Shown here piece by piece: positions 1 to 8,699 of a DNA stretch of 64,000 nt. Each line of letters starts with the position of its first letter. Position 1 is the first letter of the stretch. The notes below the pieces were generated by a model. It ran no database searches, was not told where the DNA came from, and saw only the letters and a program-made list of their open reading frames with translations. The translations under genes were made by a program, and so were the position numbers. This stretch comes from DASXHZ01 sp036488085 (GTDB taxonomy: Bacteria; Acidobacteriota; Thermoanaerobaculia; Gp7-AA8). The stretch spans positions 62,001-126,000 of the forward strand of contig DASXHZ010000065.1 of the NCBI GenBank assembly GCA_036488085.1. Direction: 5' to 3'.

Positions 1-1044
1 AAGCTCAACGAGCTGCAGAAGTCGGTCATCGAGACGCGCATGGTGCCGGTGGGGCAGATCTACTCGAAGCTTTCGCGCACTGTTCGGAAGGTCGCGCGCG
101 AGCTGACGAAAGAGATCGACCTGGTGCTTCGCGGCGAGGATACGGAGCTCGACAAGATGATGATCGAGGAGCTGACCGATCCTCTGATGCACATCATCCG
201 CAACGCGCTCGATCATGGCATCGAGCCGTCGGACGAGCGGCGTGCGGCGGGAAAGTCGGACCGCGGCCACATCACGCTCAATGCGTATCAGCAGGGGAAC
301 TCGGTCGTTCTGGACGTGATCGACGACGGGCGCGGCATCGATCCGGAGAAGGTTCGCGCCGTCGCCGTGAAGCGGGGCCTCATCGGCGAGAAAGACACAA
401 TCGACGAGAAGCGCGCGTACGAGCTGATCTTCACGCCGGGCTTCTCGACCGCGTCCCAGGTGAGTGAGATTTCCGGCCGCGGCGTCGGCCTCGACGTCGT
501 GAAGAAGAACATCCAGGAGCTGAAAGGGACGATCGACGTCACCTCGGCGCCGGGCGCCGGGACGACGTTCCGCATCATGCTGCCGATCACGCTCGCGATC
601 ATCCAGGCGCTGATCGTTCGCGCGGGAGGCGAAGAGTTCGCGATTCCGCTGACGTCGGTGGAAGAGTCGCTGCGCATCTACTCGCGCGACATCCGCACCG
701 TCGAGCGGCGCGAAGTCTTCACCCTCCGCGACTTCACGCTCCCGCTCCTGCGCCTGGCGGACGGGTTCGGGCTTTCCGATGACCACGAGCACGGCCCGGA
801 CACGAAGTGGTTCGTCGTCGTCACGAGAGCGGGGGACAAGACGGTCGGCATTCTCGTCGACGGCCTCGTGCGGCAGCAGGAGATCGTGATCAAGTCGATT
901 GGCGAGCGGCTGAAGTCGACGCCGGGTGTCGCCGGCGCGACGGAGATCGGGGAGAGCGAGATCGTCCTGGTGATCGACGTCGGGTCGCTGATCGATCACT
1001 TCGGAGGCCGCGCCCGCGAGGCGCGCGCGCTGGCGCATGTTTGA
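1..1044 (+). CDS. cheA: CheA chemotaxis histidine kinase, 3' part (5' end outside window)
   Basis: The reading frame is open from base 1, so the gene enters from the left. The visible part begins in the P3 dimerisation/P4 linker (LQKSVIETRMVPV, the usual hinge motif), followed by the P4 ATPase with N box HIIRNALDHGIE, G1 DDGRGID, F box FTPGFSTA and G2 GRGVGLDVVK, and ends with a P5 CheW-like domain of about 140 residues that couples the kinase to CheW and receptors. The Hpt domain P1 is not in view. It autophosphorylates and passes phosphate to CheY-like receivers and CheB. Its stop overlaps the next start in ATGTTTGA, which indicates translational coupling. Confidence 0.97.
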   Translation, partial: KLNELQKSVIETRMVPVGQIYSKLSRTVRKVARELTKEIDLVLRGEDTELDKMMIEELTDPLMHIIRNALDHGIEPSDERRAAGKSDRGHITLNAYQQGNSVVLDVIDDGRGIDPEKVRAVAVKRGLIGEKDTIDEKRAYELIFTPGFSTASQVSEISGRGVGLDVVKKNIQELKGTIDVTSAPGAGTTFRIMLPITLAIIQALIVRAGGEEFAIPLTSVEESLRIYSRDIRTVERREVFTLRDFTLPLLRLADGFGLSDDHEHGPDTKWFVVVTRAGDKTVGILVDGLVRQQEIVIKSIGERLKSTPGVAGATEIGESEIVLVIDVGSLIDHFGGRAREARALAHV

Positions 1045-1849
1045 AGAGTTCTTCGGCCTGCGCACCAAGCCGTTCGGCAAGACTCCCGATCCGGCGTTCC
1101 TCTACGAGAGCGATCAGCACCGCGAGGCGCTGGCGCGGCTGGAGTACGCCGTCGAGGAGAAAGACCTCGCCCTGCTCGTCGGCGACATCGGATCGGGAAA
1201 GACCACGCTCTCGCGCGCGCTGATCGATCGTGTCGGCGACGCACGTCCCGTCATCCTGCTGATCAATCCGCGACTCACGCCGGTGCAGCTCCTCCGGTCG
1301 GTTGCACAAGGTTTGGGCATGGAGCCGGCACGGTTCCGCAACGATCTTCTCGACCAGATTCACACGCGGCTCTTCGCGCTGTACGAGGAGAAACGCGAGC
1401 CGGTGCTGATGATCGACGAGGCGCAGCTCATCCCGACGAAACAGACATTCGACGAGATCCGTCTCCTGACGAACTTCCAGCTCGACGACCAGAACCTGCT
1501 GTCGGTCATCCTCATCGGCCAGCCGGAGCTGGAGCCGCGGCTCGACCGCGAGGCCTACGCGCCGCTCCGGCAACGCATCGGCCTCCGCTATCGCCTCGGC
1601 CCGCTGAATGTCGATGAGACCTGCCGGTACATTGCCCATCGCATTGAGATCGCCGGCGGGTTGCGGAATCCGTTCAACCGGCAAGCGATGGAAGAGATCC
1701 ACCAGCTCAGCGGCGGGATTCCGCGCCTGATCAACACCCTCGCCACGACCGCGCTCCTCGATGCCTTTGGCGAGGACGCCGAGACGATCGATACTCCGCG
1801 CATCTCCGCCGCCGCGCGCGAGCACCGCATGGAGCACGCGCATGGTTGA
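1037..1849 (+). CDS. ExeA/GspA-like AAA ATPase within chemosensory operon
   Basis: 270 residues. The N-terminus (MFEEFFGLRTKPFGKTPDP) is the hallmark of the ExeA/GspA family of AAA ATPases, which in type II secretion work with peptidoglycan-binding partners. Walker A GDIGSGKTT lies near residues 49-57 and Walker B VLMIDEAQ near 118-125; a sensor-like arginine region (PLRQRIGLRYRL) and a lid (LSGGIPRLINTLA) follow. No peptidoglycan-binding domain or membrane segment is present, so it is a cytoplasmic stand-alone ATPase. It is wedged between cheA and cheW with 8-base overlaps on both sides, so it is probably co-translated with them. A link to a pilus or cell-envelope machine controlled by this pathway is an inference. 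Confidence 0.9.
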   Translation: MFEEFFGLRTKPFGKTPDPAFLYESDQHREALARLEYAVEEKDLALLVGDIGSGKTTLSRALIDRVGDARPVILLINPRLTPVQLLRSVAQGLGMEPARFRNDLLDQIHTRLFALYEEKREPVLMIDEAQLIPTKQTFDEIRLLTNFQLDDQNLLSVILIGQPELEPRLDREAYAPLRQRIGLRYRLGPLNVDETCRYIAHRIEIAGGLRNPFNRQAMEEIHQLSGGIPRLINTLATTALLDAFGEDAETIDTPRISAAAREHRMEHAHG

Positions 1850-2489
1850 TCTGGTCAAGCTGCGGAAGAAGGCGAAGAAGGAGAGGGGAGAACCGGCGCC
1901 CGCCCCCCAACCCGAGATCCCGCCCGCCGAACCCCGCGACCCCGAAACCCCACAACCCACCACCGACAAGCTCTCCCGCTTCATGCAGGAAGCCGGAAAG
2001 CTCCGCGAATCGGTCGAAGTCGAAGCCAAGCAAGTCGAGCAGACCGACACGACTCAACTCGAGTTGCTCACGTTCATCCTCGCCCGCGAGCAGTACGCGG
2101 TCGACATCGAGCGGATCGTCGAGATCGTCCGTCCACGCTCGATCACCCGCGTTCCGAACGCCGATCCCTCGATCCTCGGCATCGTCTCCTTGCGCGGCAC
2201 GATCGTGACCGTCATCGACATCCGTAGCCGGCTGCGTCACAGTCAGGCAGACGAGACGCCCGACACGCGCGTCATCGTGGTCGATCATGACGGCGAAACG
2301 ATCGGCTTCGAGGTCGACCGCGTTCTCCGCGTCGTCAAGATCGGACGGAATGACGTCGAGCCCCACCCGGTCGTCCACTCCAGCGAGGCGGACGAGTCGA
2401 TCCGCGGCGTGTTCCGGCACACCGGCGCGTTGACGATCCTCCTCGATTTCGACAAGCTACTTGCCCTTCCCCATGGAACTCACCTGTAA
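1842..2489 (+). CDS. cheW: CheW-like coupling protein with proline-rich N-terminal extension
   Basis: 215 residues from the ATG that overlaps the preceding stop. About 60 N-terminal residues are charged, then proline-rich (Pro-Ala-Pro-Gln), then a linker, and from about residue 65 a full CheW domain (LELLTFILAREQYAVDIE, followed by SILGIVSLRGTIVTVIDIR). CheW scaffolds receptors and CheA at the membrane. Typical CheW is about 160 residues, so the additional length is the N-terminal tail. An upstream in-frame ATG at 1761 exists but would lie deep inside the ATPase gene; the start at 1842 matches the coupling pattern of this operon. Confidence 0.93.
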   Translation: MVDLVKLRKKAKKERGEPAPAPQPEIPPAEPRDPETPQPTTDKLSRFMQEAGKLRESVEVEAKQVEQTDTTQLELLTFILAREQYAVDIERIVEIVRPRSITRVPNADPSILGIVSLRGTIVTVIDIRSRLRHSQADETPDTRVIVVDHDGETIGFEVDRVLRVVKIGRNDVEPHPVVHSSEADESIRGVFRHTGALTILLDFDKLLALPHGTHL

Positions 2490-3309
2490 ACACTGTGGTT
2501 CTCGCTTTCGCGCCGCGCTCGATCTCCCGCTGACCGCGCCGGTGAGGGTTGCCTGCCCGTCGTGCCACAACCAGATGGTGCTGAAGCCCGCGCCGGCTGC
2601 TCCGCAGCCCACAACGCAGGTGACGGCAATGCGCCGCCGCAAGGTTGCCGCGATCGCCGATGAGCCGCGTCCCTTCCGTTCCTTCCTCGGCGAGCACCTC
2701 CGCCGCTTCGGATTCGACGTCACGTATTTCGACACCGGCGAGCACGTCACGGAGTTTGCGCGCGAGTCGCACGCCGAGCTCGTGATCGTCAACGTCTACC
2801 TGAAAGGGAAACTCGGCGTCGAAGTGACCGAGGAGATCAAAGGCGATGCGGTGATCTCGGGAACGCGCGTCATTCTCATCGGCGCGCTGTTTCGGGCGAA
2901 TCGCTTTCGCGCGAATCCGACCAATCTGTACGGTGCAGATGAGTACATCGAGGAGCAGATCCCGGAGAAAGAGTTCAAGCAGATCATCCGCAAGCTCTTT
3001 CCGGAGCTCGGGCCGACCGTCGACATGCCGGTCGAGTCGCGCGAGGTCGACGAAGCGCGCCGCCTAGCGCGGCTCATCCTCTCGGACATCATCATCTACC
3101 ACGCCGCGAAGGTGGAGCGCGGCATCCGCGAGAACAACTTCTTCGAGCTCCTCCGCGACGAGATCGCGGAAGGGCGGCAGTACTACGAGTCGCGCGTGCC
3201 GAAGCGCGTCCTCCGCGACAGCGAGATCTTCACTGAGACGCTCCAGCAGTTCGTGCAGATGAAGCGCGAAGAGTTGCAGCGGCTCGATACGGGGACGAAC
3301 GGCTCATGA
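2473..3309 (+). CDS. zinc-ribbon protein with degenerate receiver-like domain
   Basis: 278 residues. The N-terminus is a small zinc ribbon of the MJ0042 type (CKHCGSRF, then CPSCHNQ), followed by an alanine/proline linker and a receiver-like fold (RKVAAIADEPRPFRSFLGEH). The position where a receiver would hold its phospho-aspartate reads VIVNVYLKGKLG, so the acceptor is missing and phosphotransfer is unlikely. The last 90 residues are helical and charged and match no family I recognise. I chose the ATG at 2473; a TTG four codons upstream (2461) is possible. It overlaps the cheW stop by 17 bases and its own stop overlaps the next start in ATGA. Probably a non-phosphorylated adaptor of the pathway (inference). 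Confidence 0.8.
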   Translation: MELTCKHCGSRFRAALDLPLTAPVRVACPSCHNQMVLKPAPAAPQPTTQVTAMRRRKVAAIADEPRPFRSFLGEHLRRFGFDVTYFDTGEHVTEFARESHAELVIVNVYLKGKLGVEVTEEIKGDAVISGTRVILIGALFRANRFRANPTNLYGADEYIEEQIPEKEFKQIIRKLFPELGPTVDMPVESREVDEARRLARLILSDIIIYHAAKVERGIRENNFFELLRDEIAEGRQYYESRVPKRVLRDSEIFTETLQQFVQMKREELQRLDTGTNGS

Positions 3310-5525
3310 CCGCCGATCCGCTACTGATCGAGCAGGCGCGGTCCGCCGATCCCGACGCCCGGCAGAAGGCGGCGTATCTCGTCGCGCAGTCGACAAACGA
3401 ACGCAACCTGCCGCTCATGTTCGAGCTCCTCGGCGACAAGGACTGGCGCGTCCGCAAGACCATCGTCGATGGCTTCGTACGCGATGCGCGGATCGAGATC
3501 ATCGAAGGACTGCTGAACGCGCTCGCCGACCCCGAGAACGCCGGCAAGCGGAACTCGGCAACCGAGGCGCTGATACGGATCGGCGACGCGGCGATCGTTC
3601 CGATCGTCGACCGGCTGCGGGTCGAGGGCGACGTCGACGTACGGCTCTCGCTCGTCAACCTGCTCGGCGATCTCCGCAGCCACGCCGGATTCGATCTCCT
3701 GCTCGAGCTCCTGCAGCACGAAGCCGACATCAACGTCGCCTCGTCCATCGTGGCGTCGCTCGGGAAGTACCGCGACGCTACAGCGCTGCCCGTTCTTCTG
3801 CGGCTGCTGCGGACGCGCGAGGACCTCTGGCTCAAGTTCCACATCGTCGAAGCGCTCGGCGAGATCGGCGACCGTTCGGCCCTTCCGGCAGTCCTCCCGC
3901 TGTATGGGGAGAAGTCGCTGCGGAAGCCGGTGCTCGAAGCGATCGGAAAGATTGCCGACGTCGGCACTGTCAACTTCCTCCTCCGCGTCATCAATGATGA
4001 GGAGAAGCTGAACCTCACCGCTCTTCGCGCGCTCGTGCGGATCGCGGAGGCCGACAAGCCGCGCGTGGTCGCGCAGGCGGAGCACGAGATCATCCAGCGG
4101 AAGTTCCGCGAGTCGTTCCCGGCGGCGAAGGTTCCGCCGCTGATCGACCATCTCCACAGCACGCCGAAGCGCGACGTGAAGCAGTTCATCCTGAAGTTCC
4201 TCGGCTGGTCGGCCGACGAACGCGCCCTTCCGGTCCTGCTCGACTACCTCGAACAGCCTGACACCGCCGAAGTCGCCGCCCAGGCGCTGATCGACTTCGG
4301 ACCGGCCGGCGTCCACGCCATCCTCGAGTCGCTGCAGAACGTCGAGGAAGACGAGATCGTGGCGCTGCTGATCCGCGTTCTGAACGTGATCGGCGACGCG
4401 GCATCGATCGGCAGCATCATGCCGTTCCTCGATCACGACAACGCCATGATCCGCCGCCTTGCCATCGAGACGCTCGGCGAGATCCCGAATCCTGCGTCGG
4501 TCGATTACCTCCTGACGAAGCTCGACGACGTGGACGTCGCCTGCCAGCAGGCGGCGGTCAACTCGATCTCGGCGCTCGTCGCCGCGTTTCCGGAGCTCAA
4601 GAACGACACGCTCGCGAAGATCCGCAGGCTGCTCCAGGCTCCATCAGTTCCGACGAAGCTCAACTCGCTCTCCGTCTTCGTGAACATCCAGGGGGAGGGC
4701 TACCACGACGAGTTGCTGCTGGCGTCGAAGGACAGCGATCCGGTGCTGCGCCAGAAGGCGATCTCGCTCATGGGGAAGTTCAGCGAGGAGCGTTTCGCCG
4801 GTCAGCTCGTTCTCTCGCTCGCCGACGAGTCGGCCGCGGTGCGCCTCGCGGCGATCAACGCAATCGTGCATCTGCGTCCGGAGAAGGGACTCGCGCCGCT
4901 GATCACGTCGCTCGAAGACAGCGACGTCTGGATCCGCACCGCCGCCGCGCAGGCGCTGGGCGAGTATCGTCACGGGCGCGCGATTCCGCCGCTCACGAAG
5001 CACCTGGAGTTGGACGTTCCGCCGGTGCGCATCGCGGTGATCGAGGCGCTCGGCAAGTCACGCGACGAGCGGGTAAAAGACGTCCTCTTCCCCTGCGTGC
5101 ACGAGCGCGACATCGAGATCCGGCGTGCCGCGCTCCTCGCCCTCGGCCACATCCCCGGCGACGACGTCTTCGACTATCTGATGTTCGCACTCACCGACGA
5201 CGACTGGCGCATCCGCGCGGCGGCCGCCTCGGCGATCGCGCTTCGCGGCGACAAGACGGCGCTTCCGGCGCTGCACCGCGCGCTCGAAGATCCTGACACG
5301 TACGTTCAGCAGTCGGCCGTGCTGGCGCTCGACCGAATTGCCGACCGTTCCTCGTTCCCGTTCCTGTTCAAAGCACTCGAAAACGCAGCGATTCTCGATG
5401 AAGTCTCGGAGGTATTCGTCCGTCACAAAGATCTGTTCCGCGATCTGCTCGAGGAGGCCTGGCGTACGGCCGACAGCCGCCGCGAGGTGGTGATTGCGGC
5501 CATTCTGCAGGCGATGAAGAAATAG
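3306..5525 (+). CDS. large HEAT-repeat (PBS-lyase-type) scaffold protein
   Basis: 739 residues made almost entirely of about 30-residue HEAT/PBS-lyase-like helical repeats, seen as recurrent phrases such as ALGEIGDRSALPAVLPLY, ALGEYRHGRAIPPLTKHLE and ALGHIPGDDVFDYLMFAL. No signal peptide or membrane segment is present, so it is cytosolic. HEAT solenoids bind partner proteins; in chemosensory clusters such proteins have been linked to regulation of output. Its start overlaps the previous stop (ATGA) and cheR follows after 15 bases, so it belongs to the operon. The partner is unknown. Confidence 0.92.
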   Translation: MTADPLLIEQARSADPDARQKAAYLVAQSTNERNLPLMFELLGDKDWRVRKTIVDGFVRDARIEIIEGLLNALADPENAGKRNSATEALIRIGDAAIVPIVDRLRVEGDVDVRLSLVNLLGDLRSHAGFDLLLELLQHEADINVASSIVASLGKYRDATALPVLLRLLRTREDLWLKFHIVEALGEIGDRSALPAVLPLYGEKSLRKPVLEAIGKIADVGTVNFLLRVINDEEKLNLTALRALVRIAEADKPRVVAQAEHEIIQRKFRESFPAAKVPPLIDHLHSTPKRDVKQFILKFLGWSADERALPVLLDYLEQPDTAEVAAQALIDFGPAGVHAILESLQNVEEDEIVALLIRVLNVIGDAASIGSIMPFLDHDNAMIRRLAIETLGEIPNPASVDYLLTKLDDVDVACQQAAVNSISALVAAFPELKNDTLAKIRRLLQAPSVPTKLNSLSVFVNIQGEGYHDELLLASKDSDPVLRQKAISLMGKFSEERFAGQLVLSLADESAAVRLAAINAIVHLRPEKGLAPLITSLEDSDVWIRTAAAQALGEYRHGRAIPPLTKHLELDVPPVRIAVIEALGKSRDERVKDVLFPCVHERDIEIRRAALLALGHIPGDDVFDYLMFALTDDDWRIRAAAASAIALRGDKTALPALHRALEDPDTYVQQSAVLALDRIADRSSFPFLFKALENAAILDEVSEVFVRHKDLFRDLLEEAWRTADSRREVVIAAILQAMKK

Positions 5526-5540
5526 GCGCGAAGGCGCTTC

Positions 5541-6392
5541 ATGTCGACATTCAGTCTCTCGCTGAACCATCACATCGATCTGCCGGACGATGTTTTCCGG
5601 CTGATGAGAGACGAAATCTACAAGCGCACGGGCATGTGGTTCTCCGATTCGTCGAAGTACCTCCTGCAGAAACGGCTCTCTCCGCGTGCGCGCGAACTGA
5701 ACTTCGACTCGTTCCAGAAGTACTTCTACTTCCTCCAGTACGACCCGCGGTCGGACGCGGAGTTCGACCAGATCTACGACCTCGTCACGACGAACGAGAC
5801 GTACTTCTTCCGCGAGCCGGCGCAGCTCGCCGCGTTCATCGAAGAGATCGTTCCCGAGGTGCTGAAGCGGAAGAGCGTGAAGAAGATTCGCATCTGGAGC
5901 GCCGGCTGTTCGTCGGGCGAGGAGCCGTACTCGATCGCGATGCTCCTGCAGGAAGCGGGTTACTTCGAGCGCGCGGCGTTCGAGATCTTCGCGAGCGACA
6001 TCAACCAGCAGGTCCTCTCGAAGGCGCGCCGCGGCCATTACCGCGAGAGCGCGTTCCGCGCGACGACTCCCGCGATTCGCGACAAGTACTTCGTACGCGA
6101 GGCCGACGGCTCATGGCGCATCAGCGACGACGTCCGCAACCGCATCTCGTTCGGCCGCATGAACCTCTACGACCAGGCCCGCGTCTCGCTCCTCGGCCAC
6201 CTCGACGTCATCTTCTGCCGCAACGTCATCATCTACTTCGACGACGCCTCGAAAAAACACGTCGTCTCCAGCTTCTACAACCGCCTCACCGATGGCGGCT
6301 ATCTCCTCCTCGGCCACTCCGAGTCGCTCATCTCGCTCTCCACGCAGTTCAAGCTCAAGCATCTCAAGAACGACATGGTGTACCAGAGGTAG
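5541..6392 (+). CDS. cheR: CheR chemoreceptor glutamate methyltransferase
   Basis: 283 residues, normal length. An N-terminal helical CheR_N domain (about 15-75) precedes the Rossmann methyltransferase: TTNETYFFREP, the SAM-binding motif IWSAGCSSGEEPYSIAM, the acidic FASDINQQVL, and FCRNVIIYFD near the C-terminus. It methylates glutamates of receptors with S-adenosylmethionine to drive adaptation, opposing CheB encoded immediately downstream. A purine-rich stretch (AGGCGCG) lies just before the ATG. Confidence 0.97.
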   Translation: MSTFSLSLNHHIDLPDDVFRLMRDEIYKRTGMWFSDSSKYLLQKRLSPRARELNFDSFQKYFYFLQYDPRSDAEFDQIYDLVTTNETYFFREPAQLAAFIEEIVPEVLKRKSVKKIRIWSAGCSSGEEPYSIAMLLQEAGYFERAAFEIFASDINQQVLSKARRGHYRESAFRATTPAIRDKYFVREADGSWRISDDVRNRISFGRMNLYDQARVSLLGHLDVIFCRNVIIYFDDASKKHVVSSFYNRLTDGGYLLLGHSESLISLSTQFKLKHLKNDMVYQR

Positions 6393-6413
6393 TGCACTAA
6401 ACTCCGCAACGCC

Positions 6414-7469
6414 GTGTCGGTCCGCGCACTCGTCATCGATGACTCCGCATACAACCGCGTGACGATCACGCGGATGCTGGAGTCGGACACTCACATTAAG
6501 GTCGTCGCGACGGCGGTGAATGGTGAGGACGGGATCAAGCAGGCGATGAAGCACCGCCCTGACGTGATCACACTCGACCTCGAGATGCCGATCATGGACG
6601 GCTTCGCGTTTCTCCGCTGGCTGATGGTGAACCTCCCGACGGCGGTGATCGTCGTCTCATCGCGGGCGAGCGACCGGAGCGTGTTCAAGGCGCTCGAGCT
6701 CGGGGCGCTCGACTTCATTGCGAAGCCGGGCGGCCGCGTCTCGCCGCGGCTCGAGGAGATCCAGCGCGATCTCGTCGGAAAGGTCGTCGAAGTCGCGAAC
6801 GTCCGGCTCGACAACCTGCGGAGACGTGCGGAAGAGCCGGTCGAAAAGCCTGCGGCGACGACCATCGAGGCCGAGGCGTGCACCGGCGGCATTGAGCTCG
6901 TGGCGATCGGCTGCTCAACGGGCGGACCTCCCGCGCTGCAGCAGCTCTTCCAATCCTTGCCGCTGCTTCCGGTGCCGTTTGTCGTGGCGCAGCACATGCC
7001 GCCGACGTTCACGCGGCTCTTCGCCGATCGCGTGAACCGTCTCACCCCGTACCACGTGCGCGAAGCGGTGGATGGCGAGACGTTGGAAGCCGGCACCGTC
7101 TACGTTGCGCCCGGCGGCATGCAGACCGAAGTCCGCAAGAACTCCGACGGAATGCACCTTCGCGTCTTTCCCGCGGGGATGAGCGATCTGTACGCGCCCT
7201 CGGTCGATCGCCTCTTCAGAACCGCGAGCGAGGCGGCCGGCTCCGCGCTCGTCGCGATCGTTCTCACCGGGATGGGAGACGACGGTGCCGAAGCCATTCG
7301 CGACGTCAAATCGCGGGGCGGCCGTACCATCGCGGAGTCGTCGCAGACGGCCATCATCTTCGGCATGCCGGGCGAAGCGATCAAAACCGGTTGCATCGAA
7401 TCGACCCTGCCATTGCCGGAAATACCGCAGGCAATTCACCGCCTCTGCATCGGCTCTTCGTCCGCCTAA
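6414..7469 (+). CDS. cheB: CheB protein-glutamate methylesterase/deamidase with receiver
   Basis: 351 residues from a GTG start. The receiver domain (1-120) has D9/D10 and phospho-acceptor D55 (ITLDLEMPIMDG). After a linker the methylesterase domain carries the Ser-His-Asp triad: S168 in AIGCSTGGPP, H194 in VAQHMPPTFT, and D290 in TGMGDDGAEA. It hydrolyses methyl-glutamates on receptors when phosphorylated by CheA. All catalytic residues are intact, so it should be active. It follows cheR by 21 bases. Confidence 0.97.
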   Translation: MSVRALVIDDSAYNRVTITRMLESDTHIKVVATAVNGEDGIKQAMKHRPDVITLDLEMPIMDGFAFLRWLMVNLPTAVIVVSSRASDRSVFKALELGALDFIAKPGGRVSPRLEEIQRDLVGKVVEVANVRLDNLRRRAEEPVEKPAATTIEAEACTGGIELVAIGCSTGGPPALQQLFQSLPLLPVPFVVAQHMPPTFTRLFADRVNRLTPYHVREAVDGETLEAGTVYVAPGGMQTEVRKNSDGMHLRVFPAGMSDLYAPSVDRLFRTASEAAGSALVAIVLTGMGDDGAEAIRDVKSRGGRTIAESSQTAIIFGMPGEAIKTGCIESTLPLPEIPQAIHRLCIGSSSA

Positions 7470-7502
7470 GTTCCTGTGCTACATTGCCGCGACGGTCCGG
7501 TC

Positions 7503-8303
7503 ATGAGCGACGAAACCCGCGCAGAGAAGTTTCTCGAGCTGTTCAACAAGGGCAAAGAGTTCACCGAAGAACTGCTCAAGGAGAACCAACGCCTCCGATA
7601 CCGCCTCGCGTCCATCGAGACCGAGGGGGCGTCGCGCGAGGAGGTCGAGCGCCTCCGCGCCGAGGTAGCACAGCTCACCGACGAGAACCGCAGGATCGCC
7701 AAGCGTTTCCGCGAAGTCGAGGAAGAGAACAAGGACTTCGCGAACCGCTACATCGAGATCGAAGAGCAGAACAACAACCTCGCGAACCTCTACGTCGCCA
7801 GCTACCAGCTCCACTCCACGCTCGACTTCCGGGAAGTCATCCAGATCGTGCAGGAGATCGTCATCAACCTCATCGGCGCGGAGTCGTTCGCGATCCTTCT
7901 GCTCGACGAGAAGACGAACGAGCTGAAGACCATCGCCTGCGAGGGCGAAGACGCCATGCCCGGCATCGAGAACATCTCCGCGCGCCTCGGCGACGGCATC
8001 CTCGGCGACGTCGCGAAGACCGGCGAGAGCTACTACATCAACCAGGACGTGGAAGGCGGGCACATCACCCTGGAGCGCCCGCTGGCCGCCGTCCCGCTGA
8101 AGATCAAGGAGCACGTGATCGGCCTCATCGTCATCTACAAGCTCCTGCAGCAGAAGGATTCGTTCTCGGCGGTCGACTACGAGCTCTTCTCCCTCCTCGC
8201 GGCCCACGCGGCGACGGCGATCTTCTCGTCGAAGCTCTACTCGCAATCGGAACGGAAGCTCAACACCATCCAGAGCTTCCTCGACCTACTCACCACGAAT
8301 TAG
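7503..8303 (+). CDS. coiled-coil GAF-domain protein
   Basis: 266 residues from the ATG at 7503; an in-frame GTG nine codons upstream is less likely. Residues 15-95 form a long charged coiled coil (EENQRLRYRLASIETEG, then EVEEENKDFANRYIE), and residues 100-260 a GAF domain (TLDFREVIQIVQEIVINLIG, AILLLDEKTNELK, PLKIKEHVIGLIVIYK). GAF domains bind small ligands or mediate dimerisation. No output domain is present. It lies between cheB and a cheY-like gene, so it may be a cytoplasmic sensor or dimeric adaptor for the pathway (inference). Confidence 0.9.
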   Translation: MSDETRAEKFLELFNKGKEFTEELLKENQRLRYRLASIETEGASREEVERLRAEVAQLTDENRRIAKRFREVEEENKDFANRYIEIEEQNNNLANLYVASYQLHSTLDFREVIQIVQEIVINLIGAESFAILLLDEKTNELKTIACEGEDAMPGIENISARLGDGILGDVAKTGESYYINQDVEGGHITLERPLAAVPLKIKEHVIGLIVIYKLLQQKDSFSAVDYELFSLLAAHAATAIFSSKLYSQSERKLNTIQSFLDLLTTN

Positions 8304-8315
8304 GGGATAGATAGC

Positions 8316-8699
8316 TTGGCATTGGAGAACGCAAACTTCCTGGTCGTCGAAGACTCGCCGACCATGCGTCAGTTGATCTCGTTCTCGCTCAAGCGATTCA
8401 AGAACGCGCGGATCATCGAGGCGGTCGACGGCGTCGACGCCCTCAAGAAGCTCTCCGGCCCCGACAAGATCGACCTGATCCTCACCGACATCAACATGCC
8501 GGTCATGGACGGTCTGAAGCTCGTCTCGCTCGTCCGCCAGAACGCGCAGCTCAAGAACATCCCGATCATCATCATCACGACGGAAGGCGCCGAGGAGGAT
8601 CGCGAGCGCGGCCTGGCCCTCGGCGCGAATGCGTACATCTCCAAGCCGATCCAGTCGTCGCACCTGATCAAGACGATCTCGGAGCTTCTCGCGGTGTGA
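8316..8699 (+). CDS. CheY-like single-domain response regulator
   Basis: 127 residues, a stand-alone receiver. The acidic pocket is at E12/D13 (LVVEDSPTMRQL), the phospho-acceptor D58 lies in LTDINMPVMDG, with the Thr switch in IIITTEGAEED and Lys in AYISKPIQ. I start it at TTG 8316 because AGGGGA lies about eight bases upstream and no ATG fits. As the last che-type gene it is the likely diffusible output of CheA. Its stop overlaps the next start in GTGTGA. Confidence 0.95.
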   Translation: MALENANFLVVEDSPTMRQLISFSLKRFKNARIIEAVDGVDALKKLSGPDKIDLILTDINMPVMDGLKLVSLVRQNAQLKNIPIIIITTEGAEEDRERGLALGANAYISKPIQSSHLIKTISELLAV

